Origin: Sabellastarte sp. h YS-2021
Lineage: Eukaryota; Annelida; Polychaeta; Sabellida; Sabellidae
Direction: 5' to 3'
NCBI GenBank assembly: GCA_964017235.1
Contig: OZ024938.1
Location: 63,355,816-63,419,815, forward strand
Length of the DNA: 64,000 nt
This document shows positions 27,101 through 42,100 of the stretch, in pieces. Each line of letters begins with the position of its first letter. Position 1 is the stretch's first letter. The translations under genes and the position numbers were made by a program. A model generated the notes under the pieces. It was not told where the DNA came from. It saw only the letters and a list, made by a program, of their open reading frames with translations, and did not search any database.

Positions 27101-30100
27101 TGATTAAATATTGGTTTTCACCTGTGTTTTTTTGGAAATAATAAAAAAAAATAATTTCTAGTTTTATGGGCACCCAGATTTCCAATTTGTACACAGCGTC
27201 TCTACCCAGTAACGCTGTTATATGCAGGACATTTGCACCCTGTCACAGACCTTAACACCTCAACACATAGGCACATTAATATAAACTACACGAAAACATC
27301 ATACATGTATTTTACTATGAGACATTCAAGTGCAGCGCATCATTAAAATTTAACACTGAAAACCAGAACAATTAATCATTGCACACAACATGAACAGATG
27401 GTTATTAGAAATAACTGCTAATTTAAAACATAAATTTTGAAAGGCATACTGCAGAATGACATCAATTATATTATCTGTTTGTTTTGACTAGACAGTCTTG
27501 GTCTGCCAGCAGTTTTTTTATGTAAAACTGCTTGCCTTGGGAATACATGTTGGCCTCACGATTACCAAGTTTGGCATCTAATCACAGGCTGTCGCCTCTG
27601 TGTGGGTTTAACTCCCACAAGTAGCAATGCTGAAGGCTTGTCCCAATGAGATCCTGGTAGCTGAATGGGACATAAAACCCACACTTTGACCTTTGGTAAT
27701 ACGACATAGCTTGCAGACAATATTTGGCAATTCTTACAAGTAAAAAAAAAGGATTCATTTCTATGGATATATACGGAGACCTCTGTGGTCGAGTGATTTT
27801 TACAAAGTTTGACAATTAATCATTTGGCGATGACCTGTGTATTCACAGGTTTGAACCCAGCACCTAGCAACATATGTCTGATTTACTGTAATTATAGCTG
27901 CTGAAAGGGACATAAAATAACTACGACCTTGACCTTCTACAGAAACATTCATAAACTGATGCAAGTTATACACGAACTTTACACTAACATATTTTACCAG
28001 TTAATCTTCAGGGAAGCTTTTTATGGGATGACAATGCAGATTTGGCAGTGGACCCCTAGCTCCTTCAAAATCCAATGGGGGTTGCCAACCTTTAAACTAC
28101 CTATAACTGGCTTATTATTTTATTGGTTCTTCAGGTTTGGGATGTGAAACCAACCAATAGGAAAACATTGGCTGGGAATCTTTTGATCTGGTCGTTTAAG
28201 ATATTTTGACCCCTCCATCAAGGTCAAACTAGGGTAACCAACCTTAAAAGTGCTTATATCTTGCTTATTGGTCCTAGAGGCTTTTGGGATGTGAAACCAA
28301 GCTATAGGGAATTGTGGACTAAAATTCTTCTGATGTATTCAGATTTTACCTTGGACCCCTCCTTCAAAGTCAAACAATGGTCATTTGTTCAATGGGGCTT
28401 TAGGATAAATGCCTTGTAGGAAACTCTATACTCCTAGCATGGGTACTAGGTAAAGTGGTTGTTAACTTCAATGCTTTGCCTTTCTGGTTGACACAAATAT
28501 GCATCAGTTTCTCTGATACACTAGGTCTAGTTATAACTTAGGAATAACTTTTAGCTCTAACTTGTCAATTTAATCAATCACAAATCTTTGAATATTATAA
28601 GCTAATTCTTTGGGACGAATCTAATATCTTGTGTACTATTTACAAAATGTGACATGTACTACACACACTCCTTTACAATGAGTATTACATGCATAAACCT
28701 ATTAAATGTGCATTAAATTCAACAAGTGTAGATACTTCAGTGCAGTTTATATAACAAATTTATGATGCAATTTTATCAAATATAAAACTATTTGGAAAAC
28801 AAACAACATGTGTGCAGTGTTTTATACATATACCTTCATATTTGACCTTTTCTGATGTATCAGTGTTTAAACCATCTTGAAAAAAAAAAATGAAAAAAAA
28901 AAAATTTATAATATTAAAAAGAAAAAATGTAATTTTATGAAATATGCTATAGCTGTTTGGACTTTATCGGTGAGTCAATAATGGCAATTTTACTGCAATG
29001 TCCCAGAAATAACCAATTAAGATAGCCAACCACTTTAAGTAGGATTCTGCCATGGTTAATTCAACAAATAATTAGCACAATCCATATAAGGTATTCTTCA
29101 TTGATATTTAGAAGTTTGTCCTGAAAAAAAGGGCTTGTTAAAGAGTACAGAAGTACTCGTTAAATAGTAGAATACTGGAATATTTGGAGTACAATACTTA
29201 GAAAACAGTACCCTTTTCCACTTAAACATTGGTACTTTTTGAAGTATTCACATAAAAATTTACACAAAATTGGTCGATTTCTGTGAGTTTTCAGAGAAAA
29301 TGGAATATGTTTTGTTGCATATATTACTATAAAAGAAAGGTCCTCTGTGGCCTAGTGGTTAGCAAGTTTGGCATCTAATCACAGGTTGTCACCTCTCTGA
29401 GGGTTCGACTCCTACAAGTGACAATACTGAGGACCTGTCCCAACATAACTCTGGCTGTTGAACGGGATGTAAAACCCAAACTTTGACTTTGTACTATAAA
29501 AGAGTACTCATTGAAGAGTCAAGGAATGGTGTAAAAGTACTCAATTACAGAAAGTACTGTATTTGTGGCAGATCTCTTCTTTATAATAATTGTTCTTCAA
29601 ACAAAAAGTTCTCAGTACTCCATGCGGCAGCCCTGCTTGAAATCATAGTAAAGTAGGAGTGTATATTTGCTGGTATAGTTTTATATTTTACTTCTCGGGG
29701 TGTAACTGAATAGAACAATACACCGGCAGAGAGAAAACATGAAAGTTGTCTGTGTTCATCACAATAATAATAGAGTTAAAATGTGAAATTCACCACTTGG
29801 GGGCGCACCCTTTTAAATTAAGACAAAATTGCGTCGAAATTTGTGCCAATTTTGCATCAGAAAAATAGATAGGCTAACATTAGTCACCAAAATTACAAAT
29901 GTGTCAAAGAGTTCCCATAAGCAGGTGAATTTCCAGACAAAATGTGCTGAATGACAGACTTCTTACTCTGTATAAGAAAAGTGTGCAAAAAGAATAAACT
30001 CAGATTGACACAGTTCATTAGACAGCAAAGACGGAAACAGTTTCCTCATTTCAAAGACACAAAGAGCATGCGCAAAGTCAGTAAGCTTGTGAAATTTTGC

Positions 30101-33100
30101 GGTTAAAAATGTCATTAAATATGTTTGACATTTTTAGGGATTATGCGTATTTACTGACCAATTCAGTGATTATGTGTATTTACTTCCAGTAAATATGCAT
30201 ATTTATTGATTTTGCATATTTTTTACTTAAACATATATAGATTATACAGTGATATTTCTTACATATAAATCAATTACATAAGCTTTAACAAAATGCTGTA
30301 GTCCCATATCTGTAATATTGCACAGCTTATATTTAATAATTAGTTTACATTAACGACACAGACAGTACAGTTTTACAAACACACTTATGACTATGTTTTT
30401 TTTTTATAATTCTAACAGATACCCCAGGTCCTAAGAAATATGCCTTATGTGTTGATTTTTTAAACAATTAACAATCTAACACTCTGTAATCTATTGATAA
30501 TCACTCTCTTTCTGAAAATTATTTTTAGTCTTAAAATTTTCTAAATAAACAACTGTTTGCTCAGAAAACTTCTTGAACTGAGTAAAATTTCTGATAGGTA
30601 TTTTTTAATTGTTCCAAATTTTTAGAGTTTTCAATAGCTTTTCTGCGAGGTCCATGGTGGCATAGTGGTTAGTAAGTTTGGCATCTAATCACAGGCTGTC
30701 ACCTCTGTGTGGGATTCAACTCCCATAAGTGGCAATACTGAGGATCTGTCCCAATATGACCCTGGCTGTTGAATGGGATATAAAAGCCCAAGTTTGACCA
30801 ATAGTGTTTCTAAATTAAATCAATTATGCACCACAAATATCCAGAAGTCCACACTTTTGCCCAGTGCTCAAGTAGTGTTAAATTACAGCCCTTTCTATAA
30901 TGCATAAAATTATTCTCAAGTTTAAAACTGTGTGAAATGTTTGAAAATGAAGTAAGAGTAGGCTGTTTAGACAGAGAACGTTTCATGCCTCAACATATAC
31001 TAATGTGCAAGTCATGCCACATGTATACATTAATATACCTACCAGTTAATTTCAATGAATCCTTAGTCATACGGTAAATTAAACCAACAAGATAAAGCTT
31101 CTAAATTATACATTTACTCTGTGAAATCACCAGAAAAGTTTGTACTTTGAATTGTAATTCAGTACAAATTTACAACCTTTGCTTTTACACTTGCTTTGTA
31201 TATATTGTGTTGAATTTATTTAGAATTTGGAATCAATTAATATGAATGCAACAAAGGCCTATAATAATTTCATATCAGTGATAAAAATAAAATTGTTCAA
31301 AGTCATTTTCACAAATTAACAATAGAGGCTGAATATAAACTGGGTATTAACATTGGCATAAAGTTATGGTGTAAGTATTTCTGATTGGTTAAATATCACC
31401 CATAATGCATCTTTTGTTTTATTTCATGGTTGTTCCACTTTTGACCAAGTGCTAAATTGCAATATAATTGCAGATGAAAGATAAAATTAATCTTGTAGCT
31501 ATTGATGGAATCACTGATTTGAAAATGGTATACTAGTAGATTATGTTGTGTTTTTCTCCTGTAAAAAAGGAAGATTTGATACAGGTGAAAACCAGATATA
31601 TTAGAATGATAATTATCACGTGAACTCATGAGAATGAATAGCTACAATTATCATAGCACAAGAAATGTGGAATTCACAATGGGATGTAAAATTCTAATCA
31701 AATTGGTGAATTTTAGTGACTTTCTAGTCGAATTAGTGATTTTTATAACAATTATAAACCATTTTTTTCAACTGTTGTATAATTTCTGTGAATTCAGTTT
31801 TTTATGATTAGATTTTATGGAGTGACTACAGTTATATATCCCACATTTCCTGCATTATAATCAGCAGCAACAAGGTAATTACTGACAGAGGATTTCATAC
31901 ACAGAATAATGTCTATGTAACAATTAAAGAGTATATATCCTAATGTAAGCCATGCATGAATCCTGTCAAATTTCTATTCATAAAACTGCAACTAATACAG
32001 TAGACTCGGTATGAATCAGTTTCATTGAGATGACAATTTATATCTCCGATCTTAGTTATACTGCACTTGCGACAAAAACAAAAAAACATCCGAGTCTACT
32101 GTATTTAGTATTTAAATCAATGACATTTCTGTTGGTCACTTGTAAAAACTGTGCATCTTGAAGCCAAATCAATACTACATCGTGTTGTTACCTATGAACC
32201 TTTCCTGGAATTCCAAACTGGACTGAGAATTTTCCCGCATATAGTCTTTAAAAAAAAAGTTTATATCAATAAGACGTGACATAAATTTACAACCGTTATT
32301 AACCCTCATTACACAGCCCATGGGCTGAGCGCCACATTTAATACAATGTTTTATTGCGAAGGGTGCCTAGAGTAAGAAATGAGAATTTCGCCACAGTGTG
32401 TGGAAATCACCAGCGAGGAGACTCCTATTCCCGATAATTTTTTAGGAAATTTTTCACACCTTTGCGCTCTTGGCTACAATTTTAGGTCTCTAATCTCTCA
32501 GGTATTCTTCCTAATACAAGATTGTCAGAAAATTGCATCAGTTTGTGCCTCCATGTGGCAAATTTCACAGTGTGGCAAATTTAACATTTCTTACGCTATA
32601 TGCTGGTAAAGCAGTAAAATACTTAAACTATAAGTTTATAAAAGCAACTGTCGACTGGTCTCAGACTTCTCCACAGTATAATGAATTTAGTACAGGAGAA
32701 TCTCCGTTATCCAACCATCATGTCTGGATAACAGAAAGTTTGTAAAATAGCAGAGGTGTTCAGTGAAAACAATAGAAAGTGTAAATTTGAGTGTGGACCT
32801 GCCTTTGTAAACTTCAATATTTGGATTATTATAAAAGTTTGGATAATAAAGAATCAACTGTATTTCATGACATATTCTCAGATAAGTAAGTGAAAAGCTT
32901 AATATTGTGTCAGACAATGGCTAATATCTGCAGTGAAAGGCATTCATTTTGAAAAGCCATACAACTTACCATGAATAGTTGAATACAAAATAAAAAATAT
33001 TCAATATCAAAAAACCACTTGGGCACAAAGGTATTCTGAACCTGTTTTTGTCATGATAAATAACCAATTATAAAATACAGTAATTTATAAGTTCTTATTC

Positions 33101-36100
33101 ATCACAAGAGAGATTAACTGAGATCCTCCATGAGGGGGATTTATTTTGCACCTGCAAAGTAGTAGATTTGCAAATCAAAACTTAAAATGACCTACTGTTA
33201 CATTCTTACTTGATATTAGGGCTGTGACGGGTACAAAAAAACGGCATCGAGTACTCGCCCTCTGAAAACCGGCCTGAATTCGAGTAACCGCGAGAATTAG
33301 TTCCCACCATTAGAAGTCTTCAGTAAACAAATAGTCGATTCTGGAAACGAAACTTTTGAAGAAAAACGTCCCCTAATTAACCAGATATTATAGATTATGG
33401 AGTAAATTATAGGTTTTCAAGCGAAAACAACAACTTTAATTGATGTTATGTGACGGAAATGCTGAAATGCAGCATATTTTACACAAACGTTTCATTACGT
33501 GGGCGATAATACAATACGTCGCGAGTAACCGAGTACTTAAGATGGACTCGAGTACAAGCCAAGATCGCCTCATACACCGAGGCCCGAGTACTCGTTCGCA
33601 GCCCTACTTGATATTCAAATCTACTTCTCAAAATTACTTAAGGAAACTGGATCTTGATGTAAGCTTATCCATTGAGACAAGCTCTCAAAATGAAAGCTTT
33701 CATTGGACTCCTGAAAATGGCAAGATATCAAAATTCCAATAGTATGTGAAAATTGCCACAAGGTTAAGTGGGACCTCTTCAAATTTAGCAATACAAGGCA
33801 AAATGTACTGAAATTCTACAACCAGTAAGATTCAAGGCCAGGAATTGTAAGAAAAACCTTAATCAACACACCATTATAATTTAATATATAGTTCTTTATA
33901 ATGAGGAAGTTTCCCCTAGGGAAACTGGATTGGCGAAACTCACAATTTACACTGTGGATTTCCTGACTTGTTAGTGTTTTAATGATGTCAGTATGATATA
34001 CAACTTCAATACATATAGAAACAACAACAACATTAGTATTACAGTGACTTTGTAATGCACAAAGAATTTAATATAATGAATATCGCTTTTAGTAGAAAAA
34101 TAGCACTAATTACTGTACTACATAGCCTTTCACAGACACTTAGGAAAGTCAGTTTAAAAATTTAAAAACAAAGTACAAAAAACATGATACTGAATATATT
34201 ATAAACTTAAAATCTGAAAAAAAATATAAAAAATATCACAACAAAATTACCCTATAATCAAATGATTCGAAAGCATTTTTATTAAAAAATACTGTGAAAT
34301 ATTTTAATATTAAACTCTGCAATGCTGGAAAATTGGAAAAGCCCTTATTAGTTCAACAATTTTTCCCCCCACTATTGTAACACTTGCTATTGACTCACTT
34401 GAGTCTTCATGTCGATAATTCAGTTATATTTTTACACAAAAACTTGCAACTTACCATTGAGAGCAAAGTCCAGAGCAGGGTTGATGGAAGTGGTTCCGGG
34501 CGGTAAGTCGTAAGTCACACTCACAATTCCCTTGAAGCACTTCTTGGCAAATGGCATCAATGCCTGGGGATTGCGCGCGATGCCTAGCAACTGGACCATC
34601 TCGTCGTTACTAAGGAAGTAGAGCCTTGGGAACTGAGTTCTGGCCCGATCAATGGTGAAGTTCAGGTGCAGCAGGATTTCCTCCTGGAGATTCAAAGAAA
34701 CATGACCTCAAAACTAGGGATCAGCTGGTACCGTATTTTCCCAATCTGCATTCTGCCAATGCAAAGTTTTACAATTCTAAAGGTCAGTGTTAGGGTGACC
34801 TAAATCTAGTTGTTTTAATTTTTGTATTCACAAATTGGAAGTATAGAGCACTTGAGGTAAATGTGTCGAAAATAGGTGTGACATACCTGAAAAAAACAAG
34901 GAAAGTTATTGTTACACAGTACATGATGGTCATATTTGACCTATTATTTGGTATTAATGGAGTTAATCAACCTTAAAATGACACATTAGCAACTTATGGA
35001 TGACAATGCAAGAGGAAATGGGAGCTTCCAAAGATATGAGAGTTCAGAGAGAGGTGACGGTAACTCCTATTCTCACATTTTAAATCCATTCTTTTACCTC
35101 CATATTGATCCACCCTCTCAGCATCTCCATCAGTTTGTCTCCCTGGTGTTGTCTCCAGGCCCGGTCACCTCTCTGTTTGGCCAGCATGGCGGTCACTCTG
35201 GGGTCAGCGGTTACTGCCTGCATGAACTCAACCAGATGCAGATGTAGGTCCTGGAACTTGATACTCTGACGCTCCATCTTTCGGAACATCTCAGGGTCGT
35301 CAAACACCTGCCAAAAATATCAACAGTGCACGTCTTACATGCCTCTTGACTCTTGTAGGGATTAATTGAAATACAATTTTAATATTGTTAATAAACTCTA
35401 ACATGGCTTTGCATATCAACTGATACTGAAATATTGTTTCATAATTATATTTCAAAGCAACAGGTTTCAAATGAGGTCAAATGCTGATATAGTGACAAAA
35501 ATCAACCCTCTTTAGAAAAATAGTTCTGGTGACTATCAAAGGTTAAGGATTTCTTAAAGTTATAATATTGAGATATTAGATGTGTATGCAATTTCTATAT
35601 ATATCAATTATTAAAGTAATCATCTCCAACTAAACTTTCTGTAAGTAGGTAAAGACACTCGTTCTAACAATGGTCAAGGTCATGTGTAATATGACTTATT
35701 GAAATAATGGAGCTTTAGATGACACCATTTTACAACTTATTATCTTACCCGCAGTAGGTACAGCCACTTGCTCTGGCATGTCATCCACAGGTCAAGGATT
35801 TCTTCAATGTGACTGACTGAGGTGTACCAGTACTCAGCCTCTGTCCTGTGATCTGCCAGGAAGGGAGACTGAAGCATGCCCTGCAGGGTCACACGGCTGT
35901 CCTGTCGAATAAACCACAACCGTACGCATAGAATTAGGCTGTTGTACTAAGTAAACATAAGACATATACCAATTCCCCATTATCGTTTTTTTTTTACTGT
36001 CAATAGTACATTATAGAAATTACAACAGACACATGGACTGAAGAATACTTAAATATACATTGATTGTAACATGACTGTATTGAGAGATGAACAAACATCA

Positions 36101-39100
36101 AATGTATAAATAGACAATATATACTTGGAGTAGCATTGCTGTTCTGTGAATTTAACAAACACCAAATGTGTTATTAGCCTCTCAATACTCAGACTGAAAT
36201 GGCTCTTCTTTGATATTAACATACACCAAATGCATAATTAGGCTGCTGTGCAAAGTTAACACACGCAAGATATACCTGTCCAATACTCCATTATTGTTGG
36301 GTTGTCGGTAAAATAATATTATAATCGATTAATTTGACAAACAGAGAGAAATTTTAACCTCAGCTGGAGGTTAAAATTTCTCTCTAATTTACAATAAAAA
36401 CAAAGTCAGCCAGAATTAGGATCTGGATAGTTAACTAGTAGAGTAAGAAATCTAAAATTCGCCAGGAATCTAAAATTCACCACCTCTAAAACCTTAGTTA
36501 ATTTTATGAAGAAAATGGTGTTTTTGTCTAAAAATTAGTATTTTTCAGTTCAAAAAGTCTTAATTTACTATACAGTCAACAAATCTCACCAGAATTCATT
36601 TATTTTATTAGTATTTTCACATGTGGCGAATTTCAGATATGTGGCGAATTTTAGATTTCTTACTCTAACAAATGGGAACCAATGAATAAAAACTTTAGTT
36701 TTTTTACTTGAGATTTGTCCTTCATGTCTACATAAATTTTAATGTAAGAAAATCGAGCAGAAAAGCTGTGTAAGAATAAATTTGCAAGGATATCTATGGT
36801 ATACTTGTGGGTTATATCACTACTGAAATATTTGCAAAAAAAAATCGGCACTTGTTTAGAAACACAAAATAATCATTACATAGTCTTTATGCCACAGTAT
36901 TTAGGTCTAACGTGTCATGTTGTGGATAAAGGCAGAGCATTTCTAAAATAAGACAATCTTCTTTCATAAAAAAAGTCATCAGGATTCACAATTGTCCTGG
37001 TTGTTACTGGTAACTAAGCGTCACTTGAAAAGATGACTTATTTGGTTTTTGTTCTGGTTTTCTCGGTCAAGTGAAGATGGTTATATGTGTATTCAAATGC
37101 TTAAATTGGTGTATTATCACTCATTACATTTCATAAAGAACATGACTTACCGTAGCCGCGCTCTGTAACGCTCATGCTTTTGAAAGTGCCCATCCACAAT
37201 CTTACGTTATCGCTCATAAATTGCTAATATGTCGGTGCGTGCTAAAACACGGTTTCCCTAAATTCGGGTTATTTTTTTCGAAACGCCCGGCTGGTTTTCC
37301 TTGTCGTAAACGCCCATATTTGGTCACATTGCCCATGGGCGTTACAGAGCGCAGCACCGGTAGTCAAACTCAAATGATTAATGGACAACACAATACTAGC
37401 TATGCACATCCCAGGGGAGAATGAGCTGCTCTTTGATAAGACTTTGGGGTGTCCAGAAACTTGGATGAATTTATATCATATATGGAAAATAAAAGACCAG
37501 CTGGAAGTATGATTTAAATAAAAATCGTGTATTACCCGATATTTAGGTGAAATATGCCATGTGTTGGCTAATATAAAGAACCACCCACCTCCAGCCAGTA
37601 CTGCAGCTCCTCTGCTTCTATCAGTACAAACAGGTGCTCTGCGTACAATTCCAGAGTCTTGCCTTGGCTTGCCCCCTGGTCCTTGTCCACTGCTACAACC
37701 TTCTTGAACTTCTTGGCTTTACGGCTCGGAGGAGCCTGCCTCTGCTTGTTGGCCTCCCCTGCGTTTAACACATTCACGAAACAAATATCAATTATCATTT
37801 ACGGCATTTCCATTTTTAATATATTTTTAGTAGCAGAGTGTTCAAATTTTGTACTGTATTAGCTGACAGGCATTAACAGGCCAGGATTATAAAAAACACT
37901 CAAAATTCAAAGAGTTAGGCCAAAAAATTTATGATAAGCATTTGTTGTATTCTTAACTGATCCTCTCACAGCAACAATGACACTGAAATGACATTAAGGC
38001 TTGTGAAAACTGGACTTTAATATTTATCAAATCAGAATATTTTACAGAAATCATTCTTTTTGTCAGCATAGAATATTTTATCCTATTTCACCTTTGAACA
38101 GTGAATCGGGAATGTGCTTGGCAAGTTTAAACTCCCTCTCTTGCCACAATTTGCGGATCTTGACGAGTTTTTTCTCGATTGTGAACTCAGACACAGCTGC
38201 AGAGTAGATGGTTGTGATGATCTGTGCGTGAGAGCCAAGGTTGTAAGCGAGTAACTCTTCCACTGAGAATTCATGCTTGGGGTCATAGGGTTCACCCATA
38301 CCAAGGAAAATGGACTTCCAGTGGCGTGGCTAGAGAAATAGAGAGAACTTAATACAGGTGTTAACTTTATACATAAACTAAAATATTACAAAGGATACAG
38401 GTAACATACCATATTAAATCAACCTTTTCAAAACCTTAACATGAAATTTAGTTTGAGATACCCAGCTGCCCATTTTGAGTATTCTGTGGGCCAAGACTTC
38501 TATACATCAATTTTTGGGTCACTTATTACTATGGTTACAGAAGCCACTATTTTTAATATGATGGAAAAGTTCGGAGTTTTTTGAAACAGATGCATGTCAT
38601 GCTTGAACTTGTTGCTATGGTTACTATATGGTTACTACTGTAGCTATGGTGACCCCTCTTACCACCCTCTTACCTTTAGTTTGTTTTTTGAGCTTCTGGT
38701 GAGGATAAAAGTCCTGATACTGAGCTTATAACAGCCCTTGTTCCTTCCCTTGAGTTTGTGAAGGAGTAAGAAGGTCCTGTTTGAACTCATTGCTATGGTA
38801 AACTACAGTTAGTGTTACTATGGTTACATAATGGTTATACATAGCTTATTGTGATTACTATGGCCGCTTTCCTCACCTTGAGTGCATCGTTTGAGAGTTT
38901 GTGGAGAAGAGGCAGATCCTGTTTGAACTCGTTGAGTATTCTAAACCAGTGAGCAAGCACTTCATCACCCGCCGGCAGGTGTTTCTTCATCTGACCAGCT
39001 GCACCCTGCCATTCCTGCAGCTTGTCCAGACACTTACGGCAGTTCAGCTGTAAAAAAACACACAGCAGTTGGCATATAAAAATACAAGTGGCTGGGCATG

Positions 39101-42100
39101 AACCGGCATGAACCACAGACTTCCCACTTTGCCCAATATGTACAGTATCATGAGAAGACCAAACCATTACTATAAGTGCTAAAATAGATGAGAAAATTAT
39201 AGTATTAATGTTCTTTATTTTGGCATCATTTATATTTTTATTTGCTTCATTGTGTTTTTTTTCTAGAAGAAATAGCATAAAGTACCATATTTCATGAACA
39301 ATTTGCCTTTTTCCCGACTTAACTCATAACTGCCCATCCCCAATGTTTGCCTTACATTTGGTCATATCACCCCAATGGCTTTTTAAAGAGCAGTGACATG
39401 TTTATTCTAACAAGATGTTACACTCCAAATACATGACCATATGACAGAGGTTCTAGTGTATTTACTTTCACTTAATCTGGGTTTGCAATCAAAAAAAAAT
39501 TCAAACTCAAACTCACTCACAGTCTCAAACTCAAAAACTCAATCCTGCATAAGTATGATTTTAAATTTACCATTCTTGAATAAAATCTTTCCTCAGTATA
39601 TGCTAAAATTGAAATTTGAGTTCTAGTTCAAATGGGAATCTCAGGTTTAAACACTAAATTATATTGATTTTATGTGAGTTTAAGTTTGAAACCTGTCTGT
39701 GAGTTATTTTACAAGGACCAAATCAGGTTTAATAAAAATAAATACGGCAGAACCTGTGACCAGTAACTGGCAATAATCTCTACTGTACAATCATGACAAG
39801 TATCGATAGTAAAGCAGCGGTCACTTGCCTTCCTGAATAACATGGTTTTCCACTCGCGGACAGCTTGAGTGGACACTTCTAGGTACATCCACAGCTCCTG
39901 TCTGATGTTCATCTGGGAACCCATCTGATGCAAGAACTTGAGGTTGTACGGCTCTGTAGTAATGGCTTCCTTCCACTTGCTGGCTTGAAGCATCTGAGAC
40001 TCAATGTTAAAGAACTGGTCTCGGATCTAACAAATTACATAATTATGTTAAAATGATTCTTATGGAGAAAATATTAAACCAGCCATTAAAAGGTTCACCA
40101 AACATGGATCATGTGATGCTCTGTTAGAAGGAAATGTAATCCTCCTTTACAGATACAGAATGTAGAACATGGGTCAAATGCCCTATTAAGATCTATTAAG
40201 ATTTTTAGAACTCACTGTTTAGCGCTTGTTGTTGTAATTGCTTTTCTGCCTTAACACCATATACTTATTACATATCACTGAGTTAAAATCAGTACAAGGG
40301 TTAAATCACACTCCCAATGTAGAACACCTTGAATGCAATTTTAACCTATTTCTTACATTTAACCTTCTCCTAATGAGTTCACTGTAACTTAAAGTTCCAA
40401 ATTATGATACAACCATGAATCCTACTTCAAATAAAACCCTAGCCCAGAACACCATTACTGTAATTTCTGGCACTAATTTTGATATTCATAATACCATTTG
40501 CTTTGTTTATCAATGATGCAAAATTATTGCCCAGACAATGTTTCAAAAAAGGAAGATATTTAAAAAAAATCTTTCACAATTGTAAAACAACCCTTACCTT
40601 GTACATGTCCATGAGTATTTTGACTGTAAAACAACCCTTACCTTGTACATGTCCATGAGTATTTTGACTGTAAAACAACCCTTACCTTGTACATGTCCAT
40701 GAGTATTTTGACTGCCTCCTGCTCTGGGTCCAAGTATTTCCCTGTTGTGGCCTCAGCAAACAGAACCTTGGCCTGAGCCTCCAGTTTCTGTAAATTAGTA
40801 AAACAAAATAAGTTGAATCACAAAAACAGCAGTAACAGACATCTATTTAACATTGAGCAACAGCTATCAACTGGAAAGGCTGTTCAACTTAGGCTTGATG
40901 TTTACTTCTGATACAATGGGAGTTCCAATTAAAAAATAATTCTACTTAATGAGGTTTAACTGTAAATAGAACTGTGTAAATAGTATTAGAATCAGTTGAA
41001 ATTTAGAAATGAAGCAGAAATTTACACTGACAAGAGGAAGTGAATTCACTGTAATATTAATACATATGAACTAGAATTTCACTGCATGGGTTTAGTAGAC
41101 TGGCCCAACTTGCCAGTGAAAATAAATGCAAGCAATAGTTTCAAATGTACCTTATACCTAAAACATACAGCTTACAAAGCTATATTCTTTTACTAGTGAT
41201 CCAATTGGCTAGATGTAAATTTGAATGTTTACATTGTTCTTCTGCCAAGTTAAGGCTTGTGCCAATTTATCAACCCAAGTAGCAGCAAAAAAGACTGCAA
41301 TCCATGTTGTTCAAAGTTAGTTAACTTGTCTCAAGCTAGTCTGTGTCAAGACCAATATCATTTTTTCTGATTACATATTACCCAGTATACTTAAATGTTT
41401 ATAATTCAACAAGGCTGAAAGGGTTTTTGGTCTTCTAGTGTGAGCTGCAAAGCCATCAGAGACACCAGTAGTGCACTGAGGCGGTCACCCATCCAAGTAG
41501 TACTAACTTAGCCCATTGCCGCTTAACTTCAGTGATGAGACAGGTACTCATAACGCTACGCCACAATTCATGAAAGTAGGGAGACAAAAAAGAAAACAAA
41601 ACATGATCTCTAGAAGCACAAGTCTTGCCAGAGCTCACTTCATAATTTGAAGAAAAAAAACATAACTATATTGTACTAAATTGTACACTGAAGCGAAGAT
41701 TTACAACTTACTTGCAGTATTTATTTATATTTTTCTACACTTAAAATAGACACCTGGTTTATATTAACTTATCGCCTACTGGAGCTCAACATAAGAAAAC
41801 AATAGGCCAGCAATAGTCGCATTGAATTGTGGCACGTTGGACACAACATAGCCAAGGTGACTTGTGCAGACGGTTGTGACAATTCTCATTGATCAATGCA
41901 AGTTTCCAATGTTGAAAGGCCAAAGTATTGAGTCAGCGACTGTGTCAGGTGACATTAAAATGCATAAATAAACAAGCTTAATGAAAGACAGCTTAGCTTT
42001 CAACAGGAAAAATGTATGTAAACAATTGACCAGTGTAAAGTATGAAGAATCTATTGCGTAGGGATCATATATCAAGCAACCATATATACCTGGGTTAGTT

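Larger units (their letters stand above)
24752..28833. other. Intron 25 (4082 bp): MITE, two SINEs, A-rich tract, otherwise AT-rich
   Basis: Holds the MITE at 25361-25585, a weak pogo-like end pair near 25915-26108 (CAGTAGACTCTGTATAAG and its diverged complement), an A-rich stretch near 26985-27030, two SINE copies at 27545-27692 and 27774-27936, and a degenerate duplication near 28030-28390. Confidence 0.6.

Noticed and set aside
37221-37424. Plus-strand ORF with Arg/Lys/Pro content
   Set aside because: Falls inside the GC-rich inverted-repeat element; open frame is a consequence of its composition.
41478-41563. Functional 5S rRNA gene
   Set aside because: Only the internal promoter part matches; the 5' third is replaced and a second copy shares the non-5S arms, so it is a SINE.
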